Assembly: GCF_944390845.1 (NCBI RefSeq)
Contig: NZ_CALXRM010000030.1
Location: forward strand, 1 to 35,903
Direction: 5' to 3'
Length of the DNA stretch: 35,903 nucleotides
DNA from: an uncultured Brachyspira sp.
GTDB lineage: Bacteria > Spirochaetota > Brachyspiria > Brachyspirales > Brachyspiraceae
Shown: one piece after another, positions 7,960 to 17,523 of the stretch
How positions within the stretch are numbered: position 1 is the stretch's first letter
Layout of the letters: each line of letters starts with the position of its first letter
Notes under the pieces: model-generated
What the model saw: only the letters and a program-made list of their open reading frames with translations
Databases searched by the model: none
What the model was told of the DNA's origin: nothing
Position numbers and translations under genes: made by a program

Positions 7960-8982
7960 ATGGCTTCAGTTATTACATTCGGTGAAATAATGTTAAGGCT
8001 TTCACCACCTTCAAATTTAAGATTTGTACAAACAGATTCTTTTGATGCAAGATTCGGTGGCGGAGAAGCTAATGTTTCTTTTGCATTATCAAATTTTGGT
8101 GTTGATACTTCATTTGTTACTAAACTTCCTAAAAATGATATAGGTCAAGCATGCATTAATGAATTAAGACGTTATGGTGTAGATGTATCTAATATAGTTT
8201 TAGGCGGAGATAGAATAGGTATATATTTCCTTGAAAAAGGAGCAAGTCAAAGAGGTTCTAAAGTAATATATGACAGAGCTAATTCTTCAATATCTCAATG
8301 CAGTAAAGAAGATTTTAATTGGGATAAAATTTTTAATGGTGCTAAATGGTTTCACCTTACTGGAATAACTCCCGCACTTGGTAAAAATGTTGCTGAAGTT
8401 TGTATAGAAGCTTGTAAGAAGGCTAAAGAAAAAAATTTAACTATTAGTTTGGATTTAAATTTTAGAAAGAAATTATGGACTTCAAAAGAGGCTAATGAAA
8501 CTATGAGTAAATTAATGCCTTATGTTGATATATGTGTTGCTAATGAAGAAGATGCTGAAAAGGTATTTGGCATTAAAGCTAAAGACACTAATATTATAGA
8601 AGGAAAGTTATCTCATGAAGGATATAAAGATGTTGCTAGAGAAATAATTGATAGATTTAAAGTAAAAAAAGTAGGCATTACTTTAAGAGGTTCAATTTCA
8701 GCAAGCGAGAATTTATGGTCTTGTATGCTTTATAATGGAAGTGAATATTATTTCTCAAAAGAATATTTGATAAAAATAGTGGATAGAGTAGGCGGAGGAG
8801 ATAGTTTTGCAGCAGGACTAATTTATTCTTTTTTGAATGGCAAAGATGACAGAGAAGCACTTGAATTTGCAACTGCCTCAAGCTGTTTAAAACATTCCAT
8901 AGAAGGTGATTTTAATGTTGTAACTGTTGATGAAGTTATGACTGTGTATAATGGTGATGCTTCAGGACGTATTCAAAGATAA
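7960..8982 (+). CDS. kdgK: 2-keto-3-deoxygluconate kinase (PfkB family)
   Basis: This 340-residue cytosolic sugar kinase phosphorylates 2-dehydro-3-deoxygluconate to KDPG, linking uronate and pectin-type sugars to KDPG aldolase. PfkB features are clear: GEIMLRLSPP at the start, FGGGEANVSFALSNFG (32-47), the substrate-binding TGITPAL, and the C-terminal signature DRVGGGDSFAAGLIYSF with catalytic base D281; the usual GAGD is GGGD here. The N-terminus and substrate loops look more like KDG kinase than ribokinase or fructokinase. AAAGGA at 7948-7953 sets the start. Its promoter carries an operator-like palindrome. No KDPG aldolase is adjacent. Confidence 0.83.
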   Translation: MASVITFGEIMLRLSPPSNLRFVQTDSFDARFGGGEANVSFALSNFGVDTSFVTKLPKNDIGQACINELRRYGVDVSNIVLGGDRIGIYFLEKGASQRGSKVIYDRANSSISQCSKEDFNWDKIFNGAKWFHLTGITPALGKNVAEVCIEACKKAKEKNLTISLDLNFRKKLWTSKEANETMSKLMPYVDICVANEEDAEKVFGIKAKDTNIIEGKLSHEGYKDVAREIIDRFKVKKVGITLRGSISASENLWSCMLYNGSEYYFSKEYLIKIVDRVGGGDSFAAGLIYSFLNGKDDREALEFATASSCLKHSIEGDFNVVTVDEVMTVYNGDASGRIQR

Positions 8983-9015
8983 TTTTTATTATTAATTTAA
9001 TTTATTCTTGACAAT

Positions 9016-9043
9016 TTGTATTATTGTACTAAAATAGTATAAT
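9016..9043 (+). promoter_or_regulatory. Promoter of the ROK glucokinase gene
   Basis: TTGTAT (9016-9021) and TATAAT (9038-9043) are 16 nt apart. A perfect TTGACA at 9008-9013 is too far from this -10 (24 nt) to be its partner. tacta-aaa-tagta (9027-9039) is a small inverted repeat overlapping the -10 and could bind a regulator. Confidence 0.5.
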
Positions 9044-9065
9044 AAATATAATTAGGAGTATAAAA

Positions 9066-10022
9066 ATGAAAGATGTAGTTATAGCTATAGATATAGGCGG
9101 CACTTCTATGAAAGGTGCTGTTATAGAAGAAAATGGTAATATTTTATATAAGGATAATTTTGATGTTGATCCTAAACATACTACAGAGGAACATAAAAAA
9201 GTTATTGCCGGTTTTGTGGAAAAATTAAAAAGTAATATTCCTAATGATTATAAAGCTATAGGTTTAGGTATAGATTGTCCGGGAGTTATGAACAGAGAAA
9301 CTCTTCACATGGGAGGAGCTGAAAATATACCAGGTCTTAAGGGATTAAAATTTTCTGATATAGGAGATAAATTCAATTTGCCAACAAAAACTGCCAACGA
9401 TGCTAGTATGGCTGCTTTAGGCGAAGCAAAATATGGAAGCGGTAAAGAAAAAGCATATCAATCTGTAATGTTTGTTACACTTGGAACAGGTGTTGGAGGC
9501 GGATTTGTACTTAATGGACAATTATTTACTGGTTCTTTAGGCGGTGCCGGAGAAATCGGACATGTATTTGTAGTTCCTGATGGTGATAAATGTAACTGCG
9601 GTTCAAGCGGTTGTATTGAACGTTATGCTTCTGCTACTGGTTTTATTGCTATGGCTAAACAAAAGATTCATAAAGGTGTAATTCCTACTACATTAACTTA
9701 TGAAGAATTAGATAAAGGTAAGGCTAAGGCTTTATTTGATGCAGCTAAAAAAGGCGATGCTCTTGCAAAAGAAACTATTGCAGAATGTTCTTATTATTTA
9801 GGTATGTCTATAGCACAGGCTTTAAATATGCTTGATTTAGATTTAGTTCTTATAGGCGGAGGTCTTTGTAAGGACTTTGATATGATGATAGAGCATATTA
9901 ATAGAGGAGTAAGAAATTACGGCCTTAGAATGATGGTTAATAATGTTGAAATAAAACCTGCTTCTTTAGGTAATGATGCAGGTGTTTTAGGCTGTGCTGC
10001 TTTATTCTTTAGAAACAATTAA
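9066..10022 (+). CDS. glk: ROK-family glucokinase
   Basis: The 318-residue protein is a sugar kinase of the ROK family, most likely ATP-dependent glucokinase making glucose-6-phosphate in the cytosol. The N-terminal phosphate loop is DIGGTSMKG (9-17), catalytic D112 sits in AND, and the glycine-rich TLGTGVGGGF and GEIGH motifs follow. The ROK zinc site is intact: H166 with C176, C178 and C183 in CNCGSSGCIE. There is no N-terminal DNA-binding domain, so it is an enzyme rather than a NagC/XylR-type repressor. TAGGAG just before the ATG sets the start. N-acetylglucosamine or mannose kinase activity cannot be excluded. Confidence 0.85.
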   Translation: MKDVVIAIDIGGTSMKGAVIEENGNILYKDNFDVDPKHTTEEHKKVIAGFVEKLKSNIPNDYKAIGLGIDCPGVMNRETLHMGGAENIPGLKGLKFSDIGDKFNLPTKTANDASMAALGEAKYGSGKEKAYQSVMFVTLGTGVGGGFVLNGQLFTGSLGGAGEIGHVFVVPDGDKCNCGSSGCIERYASATGFIAMAKQKIHKGVIPTTLTYEELDKGKAKALFDAAKKGDALAKETIAECSYYLGMSIAQALNMLDLDLVLIGGGLCKDFDMMIEHINRGVRNYGLRMMVNNVEIKPASLGNDAGVLGCAALFFRNN

Positions 10023-10042
10023 TAATTTATTTAAAATAATTT

Positions 10043-10079
10043 AAGGCTTACTAATATACATTTATTAGTAAGCCTTTTA
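10043..10079 (+). terminator. Terminator between convergent glk and clpB
   Basis: A perfect 14-bp stem pairs aaggcttactaata (10043-10056) with tattagtaagcctt (10063-10076) around a 6-nt loop, followed by T-rich sequence on the + strand. The - strand exit is less T-rich, but the hairpin may also serve clpB, which ends 26 nt away. Confidence 0.9.
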
Positions 10080-10104
10080 TTTTTTATGAAATTAAATTAA
10101 AATA

Positions 10105-12684
10105 TTATTTTTCAAAAACTAAACCATTTTCTGATTTAACAACTCTTATAGTATCACCTTCTAAATATTTGCCTGATAGCATTTCTTTAGCTAAAGGATT
10201 TTCTATATAAGTTTGTATAGCTCTTTTTAGAGGTCTTGCTCCAAACTGAGGATCATAACCAATATCAGCAATATAGTCTATTACTTCATTGCTTACATCT
10301 AAAGTTATTCTTCTGTCTTTAAGTCTGTTAGCAACTCTTGCTATTTGATTTCTTACTATCTCAGCAATGTATTTTTTGTCAAGTCTAGTAAATGTTATTA
10401 TCTCATCTATTCTGTTTAAGAACTCTGGTCTAAATGACATTTTTAGTAATTCCTGAATCTTCTCTTTGATATCATTAGTATCATTAGCTTCAAGAATAAG
10501 ATCAGAACCTAAATTACTTGTCATTATGATAATAGCATTTTTGAAATCTACTATTCTTCCTTGTCCGTCAGTAAGTCTTCCGTCATCTAATACCTGAAGT
10601 AAAACATTAAATACATCAGGGTGAGCTTTTTCTATCTCATCAAATAGTATAACAGAATAAGGTCTTCTTCTAACTGCTTCTGTTAATTGTCCTCCTTCAT
10701 CATAACCTACATATCCTGGAGGGGCTCCTATAAGTCTAGTAACAGAGAATTTCTCCATATACTCACTCATATCTATTCTTGTTAAAGCATGCTCATCACT
10801 AAATAAGAAATCAGCAAGTGTTTTAGCAAGTTCTGTTTTACCAACCCCAGTAGGTCCTATAAACAAGAAACTTCCAAGAGGTTTATTTTCATCTGAAAGT
10901 CCAGCTCTGTTTCTTCTAATAGCATCAGCAACTGAAGTTATAGCCTCATCTTGTCCTACAACTCTCTTATGTAATACTTCTTCAAGCTGTAAGTATTTTT
11001 GTTTTTCACTAGCAAGCATTTTACTTACAGGTATTCCAGTCCATACAGATATTACTCTAGCTATATCATCTTCAGAAATCTCTTCTCTTAAAAGTCTTTT
11101 CTTATCAGAGTTTTTAGCCTCTTCCATAGCTTTAGTAGCTTCTTCTAATTTTTTCTGTAATTCTGGTATTTTACCATATTTTATTTCAGCAGCTTTTGCT
11201 AAATTTCCTTCTCTTGTATATTGAGTTTCTTTTATATTTAAAGCTTCAAGTTCTTCTTTTAATTTTCTTGTTTCTTCAATTCTTCCTTTTTCATTATCCC
11301 ATTGAAGTTTCATAGCATTACGTTCTTCAGAAAGTTCAGATAATTCTTTTTCAAGTTTTTCTAATCTTTCTTTAGAAGCAGCATCATTTTCTTTTGAAAG
11401 AGCTTGTTTTTCTATATTAAGCTGTAAAATTTTTCTTTCAATTTTATCAAGTTCTGTAGGCTGACTGTCTATCTCTATTTTTAATTGGCTTGCAGCTTCA
11501 TCTACTAAGTCAATAGCTTTATCAGGCAAGAATCTATTAGTTATATACCTGTTAGATAAAACAGCGGCAGCAACTAATGCATCATCTTTTATTCTAACAC
11601 CATGATGAACTTCGTATTTATCTTTTAAACCTCTTAATATTGAAATAGTATCTTCAACGCTAGGTTCTTTACAATAAACTTGTTGGAATCTTCTTTCAAG
11701 TGCTTTATCTTTTTCAATATATTTTCTATATTCATCTAAAGTAGTTGCACCTATTGCCCTCAATTCACCTCTTGCCAATGCAGGTTTTAAGAGGTTAGAT
11801 GCATCCATTGCACCTTCAGTGGCACCAGCTCCTACAAGAGTATGAAGCTCATCTATAAATAATATTATGTTACCTTCAGATTTTTCTATCTCTGTAATAA
11901 CAGCTTTTAATCTCTCTTCAAACTCTCCTCTAAATTTAGCACCAGCTACTAATGCACCTAAATCCAAAGCTAATAATCTTTTGTTTTTAAGTCCGTCCGG
12001 TACATCTTGAGAAACTATTCTTCTTGCAAGTCCTTCAACAATAGCAGTCTTACCAACACCAGGCTCACCTATAAGTACAGGGTTGTTTTTTGTTCTTCTT
12101 GACAATACCTGCATAACACGTCTTATTTCTTCATCACGTCCTATAACAGGGTCAATTTTTTCAGCCTCTGCTAATGAAGTCAAATCGCGGCAATATTTAT
12201 CTAGTGCCTGCATTTTAGCTTCTGGATCTTGGCTATTAACGCTTTGACCTTTTCTTAAGTCTTTTAATGCAGTTAAAACTTCTTTCTTACTTATTCCGCT
12301 TTTTCTAAGCATATCGCCTGCTTTGTTGTCTGCTTCAACAAGTGCTAAGAATATATGCTCTGTAGATACATATTGATCTTTCAAAGCATTTGCTTCTTTT
12401 TCTGCTTTTGCTAAAACTTTACCGGCATTAGTAGATAGATGTAACTGTACATTTTCACCTGTAACTTTTACGTTTTCATCAACTAATCTTTGAGTTTTAT
12501 CTATTAATGTATTTATAGGTACGCCTATTCTTTCTACTAATGGCTGAATAAGTCCGTCCTCTTGTTTTAATAATGCTAAAAGTAAATGTTCGCTTTTTAT
12601 TTCATTATGGTCTTCACCATTAGCTATATTAGCAGCTTCATTTACTGCCTCTTGGGCTTTTATTGTATATTTATTATAATCCAT
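10105..12684 (-). CDS. clpB: ATP-dependent disaggregase ClpB
   Basis: ClpB is a hexameric AAA+ chaperone that, with DnaK, threads proteins out of heat-induced aggregates. At 859 residues it has the full layout. The Clp-N double repeat (1-145) comes first. NBD1 has Walker A GEPGVGKT (206-213) and Walker B ILFIDE (274-279). A charged coiled-coil middle domain (about 405-530) separates ClpB from ClpA and ClpC. NBD2 has Walker A GPTGVGKT (610-617) and Walker B VILFDE (678-683). The NBD2 pore loop GYVGYDEGG is intact; in NBD1 the usual pore tyrosine of KYRG is Phe251. No ClpP-binding loop was noted. The ATG at 12684 has no adjacent ribosome site (see leader). Monocistronic. Confidence 0.97.
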   Translation of the reverse strand: MDYNKYTIKAQEAVNEAANIANGEDHNEIKSEHLLLALLKQEDGLIQPLVERIGVPINTLIDKTQRLVDENVKVTGENVQLHLSTNAGKVLAKAEKEANALKDQYVSTEHIFLALVEADNKAGDMLRKSGISKKEVLTALKDLRKGQSVNSQDPEAKMQALDKYCRDLTSLAEAEKIDPVIGRDEEIRRVMQVLSRRTKNNPVLIGEPGVGKTAIVEGLARRIVSQDVPDGLKNKRLLALDLGALVAGAKFRGEFEERLKAVITEIEKSEGNIILFIDELHTLVGAGATEGAMDASNLLKPALARGELRAIGATTLDEYRKYIEKDKALERRFQQVYCKEPSVEDTISILRGLKDKYEVHHGVRIKDDALVAAAVLSNRYITNRFLPDKAIDLVDEAASQLKIEIDSQPTELDKIERKILQLNIEKQALSKENDAASKERLEKLEKELSELSEERNAMKLQWDNEKGRIEETRKLKEELEALNIKETQYTREGNLAKAAEIKYGKIPELQKKLEEATKAMEEAKNSDKKRLLREEISEDDIARVISVWTGIPVSKMLASEKQKYLQLEEVLHKRVVGQDEAITSVADAIRRNRAGLSDENKPLGSFLFIGPTGVGKTELAKTLADFLFSDEHALTRIDMSEYMEKFSVTRLIGAPPGYVGYDEGGQLTEAVRRRPYSVILFDEIEKAHPDVFNVLLQVLDDGRLTDGQGRIVDFKNAIIIMTSNLGSDLILEANDTNDIKEKIQELLKMSFRPEFLNRIDEIITFTRLDKKYIAEIVRNQIARVANRLKDRRITLDVSNEVIDYIADIGYDPQFGARPLKRAIQTYIENPLAKEMLSGKYLEGDTIRVVKSENGLVFEK

Positions 12685-12736
12685 ATTCTAATTAATTAAC
12701 GGTTTAAAACCGCCTAACTCCTTTATAAATTAATTA
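12685..12736 (-). promoter_or_regulatory. Structured clpB leader with displaced ribosome site
   Basis: In the mRNA the strong AAAGGAG (12724-12718) lies 33 nt before the ATG, and an in-frame TAG just upstream of the ATG rules out a longer protein. A small hairpin (CGGTTT/AAACCG, 12700-12712) sits between them. A 9-nt arm (12736-12728) can pair perfectly with 12697-12689, enclosing the ribosome site and ending 4 nt from the start codon. This could be an RNA thermometer or a standby site; the pairing is seen, the function is inferred. Confidence 0.45.
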
Positions 12737-12786
12737 TTTAAGTTTTAATTAAATAATTTGGTTTCAGCATTTAATTGCTGTACACT

Positions 12787-12811
12787 ATTATATATGCAAG
12801 AAATGTGCCAA
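12787..12811 (-). promoter_or_regulatory. clpB promoter region with sigma-54-like element
   Basis: On the - strand, TTGGCACATTTCTTGCAT (12811-12794) matches the sigma-54 pattern TGGCAC-N5-TTGCA, with exactly 10 nt between GG and GC. A sigma-70 -10 box TATAAT follows at 12792-12787, with only a weak TTATTT at -35 spacing. No CIRCE (HrcA) operator was found. The rest of the 333-bp gap up to 13017 is AT-rich with no gene or convincing terminator seen. Confidence 0.5.
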
Positions 12812-13017
12812 ATAAATAGCTTGAAATGTTTTGTTTTTATACATTTATTTTATGTATAGTTATTTTTGGTAATATTGTAAATATAATTATTGTATAAATT
12901 TTATATATGAAAAATTATATTATGTATAAAAATAATACTATAAATTTGTATTGTGTATCAATATAGCATATTAATACAACTTAATTTATTCTCTATACAA
13001 TTCAAAAGTAATGAATT

Positions 13018-14895
13018 TTAAATTATATAATCGTCTGCTATCTTTCTTAGTCTTTTGTTGCCCAATACATGGAAATGTCTTAACTTTCTTAGAGTTTCGC
13101 TTGAAAATGTTGTGAGAGGTACATAAACTATTTCAACAGAATGTTGTTTGGCAAATTCTTTTAATATGCTTGACGGCGGAGTAGGAGCAACATAACCTAA
13201 ATATTTATCAACTGAATATATTATTGCTGTATAAAGAAGTAAATCAGCATAATTTCTTACTATGCCTTCTTTTTTTAGCTTCGGATATATTCTCCATACA
13301 TCATGCGGAGCTTGAGGAGGCATTAAGGATGCATAACCTCCAAAATAGCATTTAGATATTCCGGGGCCTACAAGAGTATTTCCCGGTTCTGTAGAGTATA
13401 ATATTAAATCGCTGTCGTCATGAGCTTCACTATACCATACTATATTCCAATCATAATCTTCATCATGCTCATCATCGAATATTACAACCATGTGTCCTAT
13501 ATTTCCTTTTATTTTTGGAATCTCTTTGACATATATTTCATTTTTATAGTAATTTCTTATAGTTTCACGCATGTCAATTCCGTCTTTTATACTAACGGTA
13601 AAAGGTTCTATTTTTGCCTTGTCTTCTGTAAGCATATTTCTTATTTTATCTCTTAATATATTCATATGCTTTTCCATTAGTATATCTTCAGGTATATGGG
13701 AAAGTAAATTGGTTCTTTTATTCCAAACATCTTCCCATTCTCCCTCATACTTTTCACTAGGACGTGTTGTAACATGAACTTTTTTGAAAGATGTTCTCCA
13801 TACATTATCATATTTATGGAGTTTGATTTTTTTATCTTTTAATAATCCTTCCATACCATTTGTGCTAGGATCTCTGTTTAATTTTATAGTAGGGTAGTTT
13901 TCATCTTCTTCAGTATAATGAGGATAGTATTCTAAACCTTCCATTACTTCTAATGCATAATCATTGTTTATCATGCATTTTGCTGCTGTGAGCATATCTA
14001 TATAATCAGGTATTATATAATTATCTATTAAACATAAATTCCTTAAATACTTCATCATATTTTTCTGCTGAAGTAATGATATAGGAAGTTTATATCTCAT
14101 CTTTGCTTCTTTGAAAATTGTTTCTATTATAGATATCTTGTCAAAATTTTCTAATTCTCCATTTCTGTATAATTCATACATATAAGTAGTGAATGGAAAT
14201 TCTCCAAGCATTTTATTTAAAGATTCTTTATGTACATTATATATTTTAGGTTCTCCGTATTCATCTTCTTCATCGGAGTTGAAATCCTTTATTTCTTTTT
14301 TTAATTTTTCATCATCTAATTTTTTTAGAATAGAAACCATATTTTCCCAATGTGACATTCCTATAACTAAAAGTATTTTATTATATTTTTTAGATAATTC
14401 ATGAAGATACTTAGACATAAATATTTCTCTTTCTTCATCAGTATCATCTTTATAAAAAATATAATTTTCTTTTATTTCATTATAGAATTTTTCAAGTCCA
14501 ATACTTTTCATTACATGATCATCAGGCATAAGATAATGAGAATTTGAATTGATTGAAGTAATATCTTTATCAATAGGAAAAAAAGGTATTTCTTCATCAA
14601 TAGCAAGTCTTACAGCCTCTATTATAGAATCGCATGGATCTATAGGAATATAAACAGCTTCGTCATTTATTTCTCTTATTATTAAACTTACAAAAGGAAG
14701 TCTGCTTACAGCTTCACGCAATGAATCTGCAAAATTTGCTGGGTGTTCTATTGCAACGATATCTGGTTTGAACTTTTCAAAAGCTTCTCTAACGGCAAGA
14801 GAAAAATATACTCTTGAATGTATAGACGGAATGGCTAATATATTTTTGTATCTTAGCACATTAGAGTTTATATCAACAATACTTTTTTTATCCAT
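13018..14895 (-). CDS. Uncharacterised protein with TraB/TIKI-like N-terminal region
   Basis: The 625-residue protein has no signal peptide or membrane span. The first 200 residues resemble the TraB/ChaN/TIKI-type fold: an IPSIHSR segment, PDIVAIEHPANF (the family's 'vxxE.p' strand), then PIDKD and KILLVIGMSHWENM, which resembles the TraB 'vxGxxHxxg' motif. Members include putative metalloproteases and haem- or surface-related proteins, but catalysis here is unproven. The C-terminal 250 residues carry acidic and aromatic stretches and a GYASLMPPQAPHDVWRIYP segment that I do not recognise. It starts 13 nt after the PBP1A stop, with AGGA overlapping the gap, so the two are co-transcribed. A cell-envelope role is only a guess from that pairing. 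Confidence 0.6.
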   Translation of the reverse strand: MDKKSIVDINSNVLRYKNILAIPSIHSRVYFSLAVREAFEKFKPDIVAIEHPANFADSLREAVSRLPFVSLIIREINDEAVYIPIDPCDSIIEAVRLAIDEEIPFFPIDKDITSINSNSHYLMPDDHVMKSIGLEKFYNEIKENYIFYKDDTDEEREIFMSKYLHELSKKYNKILLVIGMSHWENMVSILKKLDDEKLKKEIKDFNSDEEDEYGEPKIYNVHKESLNKMLGEFPFTTYMYELYRNGELENFDKISIIETIFKEAKMRYKLPISLLQQKNMMKYLRNLCLIDNYIIPDYIDMLTAAKCMINNDYALEVMEGLEYYPHYTEEDENYPTIKLNRDPSTNGMEGLLKDKKIKLHKYDNVWRTSFKKVHVTTRPSEKYEGEWEDVWNKRTNLLSHIPEDILMEKHMNILRDKIRNMLTEDKAKIEPFTVSIKDGIDMRETIRNYYKNEIYVKEIPKIKGNIGHMVVIFDDEHDEDYDWNIVWYSEAHDDSDLILYSTEPGNTLVGPGISKCYFGGYASLMPPQAPHDVWRIYPKLKKEGIVRNYADLLLYTAIIYSVDKYLGYVAPTPPSSILKEFAKQHSVEIVYVPLTTFSSETLRKLRHFHVLGNKRLRKIADDYII

Positions 14896-14908
14896 CTATA
14901 TTTCCTAA

Positions 14909-17308
14909 TTAATAATTAAGGAATGAGTCTATTATACTGTCAAGCTCATTTGAATCTTCCAAATAATGAGAACATACATCACAAGTTTCTGTAGGTATCT
15001 TATCTTTAATAAATAAATCTGTTTGGAATGAATAACAAGATGGGCCTGGAAGCTTACCGCTTATAGCACAAACCTGCATACTTACTACATTTTCTGGTCT
15101 GTCATACCAAGTAGGTTTAACATCTTTCAAAGCAGCAACCATATATTTACCCCAAATAGGAGCAGCAACTCTACCGCCAACCTGATTGTTTCCAAGAGAA
15201 TATTTGAATGAGTCGAATCCTATCCATATACCAGTTGCAAGTTCCGGAGTATATCCTACAAACCAAGCATCTTTCCAGTCATTTGAAGTACCAGTTTTTC
15301 CGGCACCTTTTCTAGTAAATCCTGCTTCGTACATAGCACTTGTGGCAGTACCTCCTCTTAATACTCCTAATAATATATCACTTATTAGATAAGCGGCTTC
15401 TTTACTTATAACTTGTTTAGGACCGCCTCTTAATGTTACTTTTTTCTTTAAGTTTTGTTCAAAGTTATCCATTACTATTCCGTATCTGTCTGTAACATAT
15501 CTTATAAGTATAGGATTAACTTCTTTTCCTTCATTAGCAAATTCAGCAAAACCAGTTGTAAGTTCTAATGGAGTGAATAATCCTGTTCCAAGACCTAATG
15601 TTAAATCAGGGTTAAACATTCTTTTTGATTTATCAGAATCTGGTTCAGCTTTGAATATTGGTTCTACATATCTTATAGCATTTGTAATACCAACATAATT
15701 GAGAACATTTACAGTAGCTATATTTAATGAAGCAGATAATGCATATCTTAAACTTACATCACCTTTGAAGTTTCCTGAATAGTTTTTAGGTATCCAAACT
15801 TCACCATCTTCACCTTCTTCCGGTACAAAACCAATAGGAGCATCGCTTACAATAGTTGATGGGCTATAGTTACTTACATCCATAGAAGCAGCATATACAA
15901 ATGGTTTGAATGCACTTCCTGCTTGTCTTCTTGCCTGAGTTGCTCTGTTAAATTGGTTTCTTGCAGTAAATCCGGAACCTCCAACCATAGAAACAATATA
16001 TCCGTTTCTAGGATCTATTGATACTAATGCACCTTCTATTTGTCTTGAAAGTTCTGCCTCATCAGCTTTCATTACTTCCATTGTTATGTCATTTACTTCT
16101 TCCATTCCGAATATATCTGACATTAATGCCAATGGTAAAGTTGTGTATTTATTTAAAGTATCTCTTACAGCAATATTAAATTTATTGTAAGCACTGTTTT
16201 CCGGTAAATTAAATAATATAGAAAGCATTTTTACTTTGTCTATAGTTTCTCTATTGTATATATTAACTATATCCATAGATCCGCCTTCATATTTATTGTT
16301 GTATTCTGTGAGTGCTTCTGTTAATAATTTTTGTGCGGCTTCTTGTTTTTCTATATCTATTGTAGTATATATTTTTAATCCGTCTTCTTTTAATGCTTTT
16401 TCGCCATATCTATTAACTAATTGTCTTCTTACATATTCTGTAACATAAGGTGCTCTGTCTATAGAAGCACTATAAGCAGTAGAACCTCTTCTTCCTATTT
16501 TTCCAGTATATGTTTCCCAGAATTCTTTATGTGCTTTATCAGCTTCATCTCTTGTAATGAATTTTAAATCAGCCATTCTGTTTAATACAACTTTATGTCT
16601 TGCTATTGATATATTAGGATTATTGATAGGGGAGTAAGCATTTGGTGCAGGAGGTAATGTAGCTAGCATTGCACATTCTGCTAAATCTAAATTTTGAACA
16701 TCTTTATTAAAATAAAATCTGCTTGCAGCTTGTACTCCATAAACTGAGTGTCCGAAATATATTTGATTGAAATATAAAGTTACTATTTCTTCTTTTGTAA
16801 GCCTTTTTTCTATTTGGAAAGTAACCCATATCTCTTTTAATTTTCTCATTATGGTTCTTTCAGTTGATTTCAATACTATATTTCTTGCTACCTGCTGAGT
16901 TAATGTACTAGCTCCTCTTGCTCTCCTTCCTGTTAATATATTACCTATAGTGCCTCTGAATATACCAAATATATCTATTCCGAAGTGTTTCATAAAATTA
17001 TTATCTTCCATAGATATTATAGCTTGTATTAATTGAGGAGGTAAATCTTTATATTCAACTAATGCTCTTTGTTCAGTAAAAAATTCTGATATTACTTCAC
17101 CTTTGATATCATAAATTTTTGTAGGTATAGTAGGTTTGTATAATTCTACAGCCTGAACATCCGGCTGAATTACTATATCAGAAACTAAAATTGAAAGTAC
17201 TACTGTTGTTGCTAAAAACATTATTGATATTAGTACTATATAAAATTTTTGAAATTGTTCTATATTTATTTTATTATAATTAGCCCAGATTTTTTTTAAA
17301 AGTTTCAA
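14909..17308 (-). CDS. mrcA: Bifunctional penicillin-binding protein 1A
   Basis: This class A PBP polymerises and cross-links peptidoglycan in the periplasm. A cytosolic tail and one membrane anchor (about 23-45) precede the GT51 transglycosylase, with SMEDNNFMKHFGID (catalytic E101), RGASTLTQQ (131-139) and KEIWVTFQIEKRLTKEEI. The transpeptidase has SAFK (S465, K468), SLN (527-529) and KTGTS (671-675). About 799 residues is usual. The only sensible start is TTG at 17308, preceded by AGGA with 8 nt spacing; the next in-frame ATG is residue 30, inside the anchor. A good promoter lies upstream, and the TraB-like gene follows. Other class A PBPs (1B, 1C) fit the motif pattern less well. Confidence 0.93.
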   Translation of the reverse strand: MKLLKKIWANYNKINIEQFQKFYIVLISIMFLATTVVLSILVSDIVIQPDVQAVELYKPTIPTKIYDIKGEVISEFFTEQRALVEYKDLPPQLIQAIISMEDNNFMKHFGIDIFGIFRGTIGNILTGRRARGASTLTQQVARNIVLKSTERTIMRKLKEIWVTFQIEKRLTKEEIVTLYFNQIYFGHSVYGVQAASRFYFNKDVQNLDLAECAMLATLPPAPNAYSPINNPNISIARHKVVLNRMADLKFITRDEADKAHKEFWETYTGKIGRRGSTAYSASIDRAPYVTEYVRRQLVNRYGEKALKEDGLKIYTTIDIEKQEAAQKLLTEALTEYNNKYEGGSMDIVNIYNRETIDKVKMLSILFNLPENSAYNKFNIAVRDTLNKYTTLPLALMSDIFGMEEVNDITMEVMKADEAELSRQIEGALVSIDPRNGYIVSMVGGSGFTARNQFNRATQARRQAGSAFKPFVYAASMDVSNYSPSTIVSDAPIGFVPEEGEDGEVWIPKNYSGNFKGDVSLRYALSASLNIATVNVLNYVGITNAIRYVEPIFKAEPDSDKSKRMFNPDLTLGLGTGLFTPLELTTGFAEFANEGKEVNPILIRYVTDRYGIVMDNFEQNLKKKVTLRGGPKQVISKEAAYLISDILLGVLRGGTATSAMYEAGFTRKGAGKTGTSNDWKDAWFVGYTPELATGIWIGFDSFKYSLGNNQVGGRVAAPIWGKYMVAALKDVKPTWYDRPENVVSMQVCAISGKLPGPSCYSFQTDLFIKDKIPTETCDVCSHYLEDSNELDSIIDSFLNY

Positions 17309-17342
17309 TTTACTAATCCTAAATATATATTTTTTATCAGAT

Positions 17343-17371
17343 ATTATACAGATAATTATTCAATTAATCAA
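17343..17371 (-). promoter_or_regulatory. Promoter of the PBP1A gene
   Basis: On the - strand TTGATT (17371-17366) and TATAAT (17348-17343) are 17 nt apart, with TG directly before the -10. It lies between the upstream terminator and the TTG start. Confidence 0.65.
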
Positions 17372-17394
17372 CATGTTTTTTCTATAATATATAT

Positions 17395-17429
17395 AAAAAC
17401 ACTCTATGAAATCGAGACTTCATAGAGTG
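17395..17429 (-). terminator. Terminator of the four-domain META lipoprotein gene
   Basis: cactctatgaa (17400-17410) pairs perfectly with ttcatagagtg (17419-17429) around an 8-nt loop. On the - strand the second arm runs into GTTTTTAT. It lies 94 nt after the stop codon; the gap holds only a small acaaa/tttgt inverted repeat at 17468-17482. Confidence 0.85.
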
Positions 17430-17523
17430 AAAAAGTAATGGGTTTGTATATATATCTTAAGAGCGCAACAAATGACGTTTGTAGCTATACTATATATAAC
17501 ATAATTAAATAAAAACTGTAAAA

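Noticed and set aside
9008-9013. TTGACA as the -35 box of glk
   Set aside because: It is 24 nt from TATAAT, beyond workable spacing; TTGTAT at 9016 fits better.
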